This document shows, one piece after another, positions 12,646-23,700 of a stretch of 64,000 nucleotides of DNA. The number at the start of each line of letters is the position of its first letter. Positions within the stretch are counted from its first letter, which is position 1. The notes under the pieces were generated by a model that saw nothing but the letters and a program-made list of their open reading frames with translations, was not told where the DNA came from and did no database searches. The position numbers and the translations under genes are program-made. This DNA is from Coccinella septempunctata (lineage: Eukaryota > Arthropoda > Insecta > Coleoptera > Coccinellidae), in assembly GCF_907165205.1 (NCBI RefSeq), contig NC_058192.1, positions 4,464,001 through 4,528,000 of the forward strand. The letters run 5' to 3'.

Positions 12646-13525
12646 CATCGTCACCTCTATTAAACAAACATCTCATTTACAGCGGTAGCTCATCATCGAT
12701 TCCATGCGGATTTGTGGAAATTCGGTCGTCGCGGGAAAATAGGAAATTTAATGAGTTTGTGATGGGTGCCGCTGGTGGATTTGCATCGGGATAATTAGTA
12801 TTTTACCTGTACGATTATTGAAATATTCGGTTTGTTTCCATTTGAAGTTATTTCATATTCTTCGATAGTCATTGATGTGAAATTATTTTATGGTGGTTTT
12901 TGGATATTTATTGATGAGGATTATCAACGAAAAATGGAGCAAATCGATTATTTCAATTTGGTGATTGATTTTCTGGCAGAGGCTAAAAAATTCCAGAAGA
13001 TCCAGAGTCGTTCCAGATTGAATTTCAATCGATATCCCTAAAAAATGCAGAAAAGTAGCGTAGGTACAACCGATAGTGTGTGGGTCCCACAGAGAAAAAT
13101 AAAAAATCAACAAGTTTGTGTGACACCATCTTTTGTAAGCTCAGGGTGCTATACAAGCTTTATTGTTTATCAATAGAAAAATTTTGATATTAAATCCTGA
13201 AAACGCTTGTAACTCGAAAACGGCGTCTTTTTTCGATGTTGCACCGTCATAACTTTTTCTGCAGAATTACTGATAAAATACATAAATGGAGGAATTTCAA
13301 CGACATCTTCGACAGAAAAAAAGTTTCTGACCATTAAGGACTAGGGTCAATAAGTTCCTGGCGGGCTTGAAGACTGCGAAAAATTACCATAATTGGTTGA
13401 GTCGTTCGGAAGTTATACAAAAAAAAATCTGAATTATGGGGGTAACATTTGGAGCCATTCATCTTAGATGGGGGGCTACGTAGGAGAAAAAATTGAAGCA
13501 TTCTTTTACTCGTCGACAGCCATTT

Positions 13526-14190
13526 TAACCGTAGATTCTTGATGTCAAAAGAAACACTATTTTTTATACCATTTTTTTCGATTCGGTCCTGCCTGATAAA
13601 AAGATATAGCCATTTTAAGTTGTCATAACGAGCTATGCCACCCTTGGAAAAACAAAATTACCTTCAGAATAACTAGCTAAATCTATGACATTACACATCT
13701 GTGGATCTTTTGAACAGAGTTCTATTCAGCTAAAGTGCCCAATTCTTCAAATTTCACAGATATTTTTCAATTTTTGAAGATCAAATTACTCGAAAACGGC
13801 GCATTATACGAGAAAATATGAAGAATACTTTTATTTTACAAAACGTTCAAATATTCATTACCTATCGTCCCACTTAGTTTCAAGAGTTGGGTTCTTTGAA
13901 TTTTTGGTATTTTTATGGTACGTAATGGTCATAATGGGAAAACTGGAAGACGTGGGTGATTTCTTGTGTTTGAAGAAGATTCATCAAATAAATGAAAAAC
14001 TGTATTCCGAAATTCATTTCATTCGATAAAACCGTTTGTGAGATAATAACATTTTTTTATGATTTTTCAACAGACTGTATCTTTCAAACCGAGCCGATTC
14101 GGAAAAAATGGTAAAGGAAAAAAGTGTTTCTTTCGACCTCAAGAACCTACTCTGAAAATATTCGTACGAGTCAGCGACCCACCCTGTATA
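13526..14190 (-). mobile_element. Family A MITE (copy c), upstream of Sox21b
   Basis: Reverse-oriented copy: begins within the terminal repeat (CCGTAGATTCTTGATGTC), passes through TGATAAAAAGATATAGCC and CTCGAAAACGGCGCATTATA, and ends GACCCACCCTGTATA at 14190. The outermost left bases are lost. It lies about 350 bp before the Sox ATG. Confidence 0.85.
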
Positions 14191-14541
14191 CCTCGAAACA
14201 ATGGTTCAGTTTCGAACCAAAACTCCTCGATCCCACGAAACGAGGCTTATCTAATCTCGCCCAATAAACCTCAAACCGTATCTGAACCACGTGACGAAAT
14301 ATAAGTCATCGCGTCAAATGCGACCCTTGCAAGTCGGCATTATAGCCGCGCACACTGCGCCCGCCCCCAAAATCCCCATCTCCACCCCGAGAGGCTATCA
14401 ACTAAACACCGCGAAATGTTTCTGTTATCATTCAGCGCGAGGCCCGAACCCAAAGAGAAACGTTCAGTAATCGTCACCTTTGTGCGGCCGACGTCGCAGC
14501 AGTGATAGCCCACGTCTATAGTGAACACGCATCAGGTGAAG
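14191..14541 (+). promoter_or_regulatory. Putative Sox21b promoter / 5' UTR
   Basis: This is the GC-richer stretch between the end of a family A MITE (14190) and the Sox ATG. A TATA-like ATATAAG occurs near 14298 with TATAG near 14341, and the CG-rich 14310-14500 fits a developmental promoter. No start site is provable from sequence alone; the assignment rests on position and composition. Confidence 0.35.
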
Positions 14542-14756
14542 ATGTCCTCGCCGAAGCCACCGGTTGGCCACCCTCACGAGCACATCAAGAGACCCATGAA
14601 CGCCTTCATGGTGTGGTCGCGCGGACAGAGGCGGAAGATGGCCCAGGAGAACCCGAAGATGCACAATTCGGAGATTTCGAAACGTCTGGGGGCTGAGTGG
14701 AAGCTGTTGAGTGAGTCGGAGAAGAGGCCCTTCATCGACGAGGCCAAGAGGTTGAG
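14542..14756 (+). CDS. Sox21b: Sox21b-like exon 1: N-terminus and first two thirds of HMG box
   Basis: This exon encodes residues 1-71 plus two bases of the next codon: a short N-terminal tail (MSSPKPPVGHPHEH) and the HMG box through EAKRLR. It is markedly more GC-rich than its surroundings. Translation would stop at TGA 14758-14760 if the perfect donor at 14757 were not used. A family A MITE ends about 350 bp upstream and an oppositely oriented copy begins about 490 bp downstream. Confidence 0.92.
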
Positions 14757-17700
14757 GTGAGTCTGAGTTGGCTTGTTGCTTTTGGTTTTTTATGTCTCTT
14801 CGGACTCCTCAGTCAGAATCCTCTTGATATTGGACTAATAGAAGCTGAACAAAGTTTTCCAAAGGCACAGGGCTTGTAAAGACTGGAGCTCTTTCCGCCT
14901 TGGCGTTTTGCAGATCAGTGCTTCGAACATTTTACGAAATATTAAGTTTTACCTCAAAAGTTGTTACATTTACAATGATTTATGCTCTTCAAAGAATAAA
15001 AAAGTACTTTTAATCCCTTAAAATCCTTTGACCCAAATCAACGTTTTGAATTCACATCACTTTTTGATGTAAATCACCCATACGGATCAGTCAAAAGATC
15101 TGTAAAGTCTATCATTATTTTCTTCATCATTTTATCCCTGGTTTTTTCAGACGTCAAGTGCAAAAAATACCATGAGACTAAACTTCTTTTAATCCCTCAA
15201 ACGAAACTTTCCGTTTCGGATCAAAAGTGACACTTTAGTCCCTAGGTATACAGGCTGGTCTTTGACTCGTACAAATATTTCAACAGTAGATTCTTGAGGT
15301 CAGAAGAAACCCTTCTTTCCTTTACAATTTTTTTAGAATCCCATCGGTTCAAAAGATACAGGCTGTAGAAAAACCATAAAAAATTTTTATTTTTATTTCT
15401 ATCTTATAAAAGGTTTTATCGAATGAAATGAATTTCAGAATATAGTTTTACATTTATTTGATAAAAGAAGACAAGATATCACCCACGTCTTCCAGTTTTC
15501 TCATTATGACCATTCTACGTACCATAAGAATACCAAACATTCAAAGAACCCAACTCTTGAAACTGAGCTTACCACATTCTAATGAATATTTGAACGTTTT
15601 GTGAAATAAAAGAATTGTTCATATTTGCTTGCATACTGCGCCGTTTTCAAGTAATTTCATGTTCAAAAATTGAAAAGTTTCTGTGAAATTTGAAAAATTG
15701 GGTACTTTGGCTGAATACAACTATGTTCAAAAGATCCACAGATGTGTAGTGTCACAGATTTAGCTAGTCATTCTGAAAGTAATTTTGTTTTTCCAGATGT
15801 GGTATAGGAAAAAAGTGTTTCTTTTGACGACAGAGTCATTTTTTCGGATACACGTGATGAATGTAATAAACTAGTTGATTACCTTTTCCATCGACATTCG
15901 AAGAAAATTGAGGAAATCTTCCCACTAAGACTTTATGAGACAAGACATTAAAAAAGCGAAAATCTTGCAATCGATTTAGCATTAAGCCCAAATTTCGAGA
16001 TAACCAAAGATAAGTTTCTAAAGTCCATTCAGGATGAAGAAACAACAAGTAACCAAACATTATCTATAGGTAATGGTTAAAAAAATCAAGATGGTAAAAA
16101 TACAAAGCCTAGAATGACATTTTGACCGTATAATATTACGAACAAAATGTCATTTTTGCCTCATTTTCCATAATCCCTTTTCAAATCTATTAAACAAGAG
16201 TAGACTAACTAGTGTTTAATTTAGTTAGCTTATACTTCTGCAAAGAACAGTGAATCTCCAAGGAGATTCTTCCCAATCGATCGTCTACATCTTTTTCGTT
16301 GAAAATTTAACGGTAAACATAAATATACAAAAATCATACTTATGATAGTGAGTGAACTCTTGAAATTCGAGTTATACTAAATAAAACTATAACTATCGAG
16401 GAAAAAATCTAGCAACTTGAGATTTTCGGTATAGGTTTTGTCTCAAATGCGCCGGAAAATTTTTCGAATGAGCAAACTTCGCTCAACGGTTTCGGAGTTA
16501 CACAGGAAACTGAATTTTTTCAATATTGACTCAAATTGAATTGAAACCGAGATTGAAACTCAGTGGCTGTATTAAGAAACAACCTAATACCGATACGAAT
16601 TATTCAGCAGAACTTCTTATCAAACGAATCACTATAGAATCATTGAAATATATAAAGAAAAATCTCTAGATCTGAAACTATTCATCGGATGACGCTCAAA
16701 TTTTGCAGGACCAAAATCATCATTTTAGACCCGAATATCAGTCTTCAACTTGTGCCAATAGCTACTACATCTCCATTGAATTTTGGTATTGTATGTTGAC
16801 ACATCATTTCGAAGACCTTTTCAACACTGTGGTGGAAAATAATGAAACTATCTCAAGAAATTGCTGAGCAATATTTCATTTCAATAGTTTATATAGATCC
16901 TCTAAGACAGCATATAGCATTCACGAGATTGCTTCACAAAAAATTACTCCTTTTCAATAATTTTGTTGTTTTTACCTTTGTACCCCCACTCCAACAAATC
17001 AACCAAATACTACGAAACAATTAAGTAATACGAATGCGACCTAATAGCCACATAATAAAATGTGACAATTCTCACAAGTATTATTGCGAAGGGGTACAGG
17101 AGAGAGAGATAGTGGGGACCTCCTCATCTCCATAATAGGAGATTTAAAATGATTCAGTACAAAGCAGGTCGTCTGGCTTACAAAAGATAACAGGGGGAGT
17201 TTGAGAACCGGCCCTTATGTAGCCTTTTATGACTATGACCAGAATATTATACGCGGCATATTAATAAAGTCGCGATATTGTGTATCTCCTTAATAGGCTT
17301 TGAGAGGATTAGCATTAAACAAAAGATTTATTCGCATAAAGATGATTCTGTGTTGGGGCAGCTCTGCCTCATACTTTTCGACGTTCATGAATGAGTCTAC
17401 GATTCAAGCTCTATATCAGCTGATTAGAATCGACAAAAAAGGACTGAGAAAATCCTTGAAAACATTTCGAGTCAGGATGAGGAAAACACATTGGTAAACA
17501 AGTATTCTCTACAGCATTCAATGTGAATCGAAGTCAGTATTTCATTGATGAGGTTTGTGTTTCAGTATGTGTCTAAGAAATCTACATATATAGATTGTAT
17601 TTTATAAACTTTTTTGCGTCTGTAGTAATGAAGGTTGCATTGCTTCACAATGAGAGGTGGAAAAGCTCTTTGAGCTTTGGCTTTATCATTCTTACGTTGT

Positions 17701-20700
17701 TAATATTTGAATGAATTCTTGTGAAACTTCCTAGACTAAGGCAATTAAATGGTCAAAAATTGGTTTGTGCTGAAGGGATACCAGAATAGCATTTGCACAG
17801 TATAGGTATCGTGTAGTTTTCGCGAAATCGAATCGATTGCATCTCACCCATAATCGTATACAGAACAAACAAGTTCGAGAATTTTATCGCCGCTGCTCTG
17901 ATAACAGTTTCCGTATTTGTTCGATTTTACGGTCTCCATAGATGGTCCACTGTTTGTAATTTTTAAGGAGAAGAAGGAACATTTGTATGAATAAGATAAT
18001 GCGCCCTTTTATATTGATACAAATGCTCTTTCACGGTTTTATCTACCGAACAAACACCTTGTCTGGGAACACAAATACGGGCTTTGTATGAATTGTTCGT
18101 TTCTTTGGAAAAATGGTGAATGTAGATTATATTCATGAATATTTGTACCTCTTTATTTGCGCTTGTCCCACTGTAAATATGGATATGTTGCCGGGGAGCC
18201 AACGCGGGTTGAAGATGAGAAAGAATCACTCAAAGATTGCTCATCTGTATTTATTCGTATTTAACAATCTCTTGCTGATTATAGGACATCCTTCAGCTAC
18301 AAACCTTATTGTTCACCCTTGTATAGGTCATCCTTGAGCTGTGGAGCCAAGTTCCACCCAGAGTTGGACAAAACACAAATTACAAGGTGCTAGATTCGTA
18401 TAATGAATCACCCTGTATACCAGCGACGCTTCCGCGCCATTCAAATACCGACAAGAGAACCATTCAACGGTGTCGGAAAATCCCAATTGGAAACTCTCGT
18501 CTGTAGACACAGGCGTTTTGTCAAACGATTGAATCAATGAATCAAGTTACATGTGGATTATACAGGCGCGATTGTGTAGGCGTTTTGGCGCTCTCAGAAA
18601 GCAAATACTCCAATTGCCGAGCTAGAACAATGAGAGGTGGCGCGGAAAAGCGCCCCATTGTTGGTGACGGCGAGCCTGCCTCCGCCCAGAGAAAGATGCA
18701 CTTATAGCGGTCCTCAAACTGTTGGACTGCTCGGGAACGTATTGTACTTCAGATTTAGAAAAAACGGAAAATATCGACCTTTTTCAACTGGCATTCAAAA
18801 GCCAAATGACTAATTTCCATATAGTTGAAGGGGTAATTCCTTGTCGAAAAATAGTGTGAGCTTCTGAGCATCCCCTTCTCAGATACAGCCCCCTAAATAT
18901 ATGAAAAGCACCTAAAATCAACTACACTTTGTTTTTCTTAGAAACCAGAAAACTGACAGGAAACAAATTGAACAGACATTCTATGTAGCGAGAAGATTAT
19001 CAGAAAAAAATTCGGTGGATATTTCCCTATAATTGCAAGGGTAGAAGAAGCCACTCTTACATTTATCCCTGAAGAAATTTTTTCCATATTCATATTATAC
19101 CATCAAAAAATAATTTCGATAACTCGATTCATTTTGAACAAATGAGAAAGAACTTTTGTAATTTCTTGCTAAAATAAACGGTTTTTAAGAAAAAAAATTA
19201 TGTAGCGTAAGTCATAAAGGCTAGAATCATTTTCTAACCTGAATTGGTTCTGGTGCCATCTTTAAGGGGCTGAATATAAGCAGTTAATGTTGGAAAACAT
19301 TATATAAAAGACTTATCTACGCTATTTTGAACAATTATTTCATACATTTAAACACTGCTTAAGGAATAATTTATAGTAGAGAACAGTATTGCGATACCGA
19401 CGCATACGCCATTTTGCACCCATACTGCCACACAATTAAGAATTGGATCAATTGGGAGTTAACGTATTCGGATAAGTTTGTGTATATGGAATGTCATCAT
19501 TATCGTGAAAACCTGCTTACTTTATGAATTATCATCTTGAATAATGAATGTAGAAAGCAGAAACGGAGATACCTATATGTTTCAATTTTAAATGCATTCT
19601 GCTTTTCTTTATTATTTATCTGAATATTTTAGGTGAAGAGCAGTAGGGAATTCTGCACATTTGTAATTATGTTAAAAATATGAAACAGAACACTCATATT
19701 ACCATTATTTATGATGATGATTTTGAATTCCTGCAGAATGTAAGTTCATTATCAATCAGTCAAATGTTTGTATTCGATATATCTATTAAACGAAGCCAAT
19801 TTCTGAAGGATATTTGGGAATCATGATTAGAAAGATAGACGAAAACAATCTGAATGAAAGAGTATTCCAATTTCAAATGAGAATTGGGAATCAATCATGC
19901 AACAATCAATGGAATGGCGACACTGTGGTAGGCCTAAGGAGTTTTGTCTGCTGGAAATACTCTTGCTTCAGTTTTTTGGTATTGCCATGGAGTAATCAGT
20001 GTTGATTTTTTGGATAAGGGTAGAACAATAACCGGAGATTACTATTCGACATTACGGACCACTCTACGGAAAAAAATTAAAGAGAAAAGACGCGGAAAGC
20101 TATCCAAAGGTGTTTTGTTTTTGCAGGACAACGCCCCTGCACACAAATCTCATGTTGCCATGCAAAAAATTGGTGTTTTAGGGTTTGAATTACTCGAACA
20201 ACCTCCTTATTCACCAGATTTGACTACATGCGACTATAGTCTTTCTCCTCAGCTGAAAAAAAAGTTTAAAAGGTCGTAAATTTTCTTCCAACGAGGAGGC
20301 AATAAAAGCTGTGGAGGTCTGGTTTGCAGAGCAAGAAGAAAAATCATTGATAATATGATAATTACTGGCATATTCCAGATTCCATAAGGGCCATGATAAC
20401 CTGAGAATATTCTAATGTTTTGAAAGGTATATTGAACGATGAAAATTTTGCAAATAAAGAGTGTCTCAATGAAAAATCGTTTGGAGTAGCTATTGTATGA
20501 ACCCAGAATGCTGGGATCTATGGTGCTGCAAAAAAGGGTAAAATAACAGGTGAAAACTAGTAGAGACTATCAATAGAATTCAGTTTTTGATCGAGAACAA
20601 AACAGAAAACGCCCCCCAATACACTCCGGTATATACTTGAACCAGTTACTCCCGGCTCAGTGGGAAAATATAGTTTCGCATTCGCTGATTTCACACAATT

Positions 20701-23700
20701 CCCCTGCTGAATAGGATCACAGCAGGAGCCCGCGATATGTTCAACAATGGAAGCATTATCTTTCGTCGCCTACGTCGAGCTTGTTGCCTTAGATACTCTA
20801 TTATGGCTTTTACAATTGAACCCCTATAGAAACAAACTGTTATAGATTGATTCGTCGTTACAAATATTTTTATTCTTCACTTTACGGCTACTTACCCTGG
20901 TCCTCGCTTCGTATGCAGGATTATTTGATTGTATTCTATCGCGGAACTATGCACGTCAAGAATTCCACTCGAAGATCATAGCACCGTAGTACTACGACGA
21001 TATACTATAAAACCAAACAAAATTTCAGTGTCAAAATTTTTTATTACTCAACATATTCTCCTCTTATTTGGGTACATTGATTACAGCGAACCTGCAGCGT
21101 CTCTAGACCTTTCAAAAAAATTGTTTCTGCTTGCCCTGCAACCAGACCTCCACAGCTTTTATTACCTCCTCGTTGTAAGAAAATTTACGGCCTTTTAAAC
21201 TTTTTTTCAGTTGAGGAAAGAGACGATAGTCGAATGGAGCAAAATCTGGTGAATGAGGGGGGTGTTCTAGTAATTCAAACCCAAAATCACCAATTTTTTG
21301 CATGGCAACATGAGATTTGTGTGCAAGGGAGTTGTCCTGCAAAAAAAAAACACCTTTGCAGATATGAAGAACGCGTTCGTATGAAATATTCAGTGCTTCA
21401 GATATCCGTTTAAGCCCAATTAGACGGTCTGATAAAATCATGTCATGAACTGCATCGATATTTTCGGAGACAGACACAGAAACTGGCCTTCCCGATCGGT
21501 CATCATCTTCAATGGAAAATTTACCTCTTTTGAAGCTTGCAGTCCAATTATTTACGGTCATACGAAGGACATTGATCACCAAGGGCATTGAGCATATCTT
21601 CGTAAATCTGCTTACCTCTTAACTCTTTTAAATAGAGGGACTTGATGATGGCTCGATACTCCAATTTTTCGATTTTCACAATTTCGGTGGACATCTTCTT
21701 TCTTTTGATTTATTGCGTAACTGTGGTTTACTTTTTTGACCTCACACTGACACTTTTAATGAGTTATTGTTCGTTGCAATATTTTTTCAATGCATGGAAG
21801 TGGTCTAGGCTAACTAGATTTCAATCGTATATATTCTTGTAGAGGTCTATTATGACACTACATGGAAATTTTTTCTTTTGTTTCACTTCTGGGATATATG
21901 AGCTCTCTCTTTCCACATAATATACGATAAATGCTCCTAAAACTTCGTGTAGAAGTATTGATAAAATTATGAAATATAAAGTATACCTTTCTTAGAGAGT
22001 ATTTATTTATTTATTTATTTTATTTATTTATTCAAAGGAGTACAAAACAGGACGAACCCAATTATATGCACTCACTAATAATTACAGTTTAGGTTATTAC
22101 GATGCAAAAGAGAAAATTAAACATAAAAATTTTTCTACAATATAAATGGATGCACAAACAAAAAAAACAGTCATCATTACATAGCCTAACTATGATTAAT
22201 AAAAAATCGTTTCAATCCAGTCGAAAAACTCTCTGGTGATAGTGAAAAAGCATCCACAGATGCAAGGGCCGACAACGAGTTATATGACCTGAGGCATCTA
22301 ACCAAAGGTGAATTCAGGTGATAATTGGTGAAACTTTGGGGTATATGAAATACAAACTTATTCCGTGTGTTATAAGATGGCACATTAAAGGAGATCACAC
22401 TGACAAGTTCACAACAGTCTGAAATATTTTTTATGATCTTGTAAACAAACTTTACATCCCTCATCATTCGCTGATCAGCAAGGTTCAACAATTTCAATTT
22501 CTTCATGATTTGTCCCCTGTTGTTTACAGTATTATGATGAAATTTTTTATTTATGTGCCTAATTAATTTATTTTGAACATTTTCTAACCTATTTATGTAA
22601 ATATTATAATATGGGTTCCAGATGACCGAACCAAATGTTAAGACACTTTGCACATATGCTACATAGAGAGCTCTTATAGAGTTACATTGATGAAAATTTT
22701 TACATATTCTGATTATAAAACCTAGCATTCTATGAGCCTTTTTGGATACATAATTAATATGATGATCAAAAATGAGTTTGGAATCATAGAATATACCCAA
22801 ATCCTTAATTACAGAGACTGCACTCAAGGCATTATTGTTTATTTTATATTGGGTCTTAATAATGTTTTTATTGCGAGAAAATGTTATATAACGACACTTA
22901 CTGAAGTTGAGAAAGAGCGAGTGTTCTTGGCAATATTTGAAGAGTCTATCCAAGTCCTCTTGAAGCTTGACAGAATCTGATAAGCTAGAAATGGCACAGA
23001 AAATTTTCAGATCATCAGCGTACATCAGAAACTTTGTGAATCTGAAGCAGTCTACAATATTGTTGACGTATATATTGAAGAGAAGGGGTCCCAAATGAGA
23101 CCCCTGTGGTACACCAGAAGTGAGATTTTTATAGGAAGAGCAATAATCACCAATAACAACTGATTGGCGTCTATCATTGATATAGGAAGTAATCCACCTC
23201 AGCAAAGTACCGTGTACGCCGACCTCATCAAGCCTCCGAATTAAAATGGTGTGATCGATTTTGTCAAAGGCCTTGCTGAAATCAGCATAGACCGTATCTA
23301 CCTGAAGACCTGCGTTTATCTGCTCGAGAAGAAAATCAGTATACAAAAACAAGTTGGTTTCGACAGACCTACCCCTCATAAAACCATGCTGCTCAACGTT
23401 GATGATGTTCTTAACCTCACTATATAAAAAGTCATATATGATTGACTCAAAAATTTTAGCGATGATGCACAATTTTGATATAGGCCTATAGTTCTCCAAA
23501 AGTTGTTTATTTCCAGATTTATGAATTGGCACAATTAAGGCAGTCTTCCAGATTGTGGGAAAGCAACCTTCCCTTAAAGATTTGTTGAACAACTTGTGAA
23601 GAGGAGTAACAAAAGAAGAGGCGCAATTCTTGAGCAAACATGTGGGCAAATTATCTGGCCCAGGAGGTTTATTTGGCAGATCTTTTATTTTCTTCAGAAT

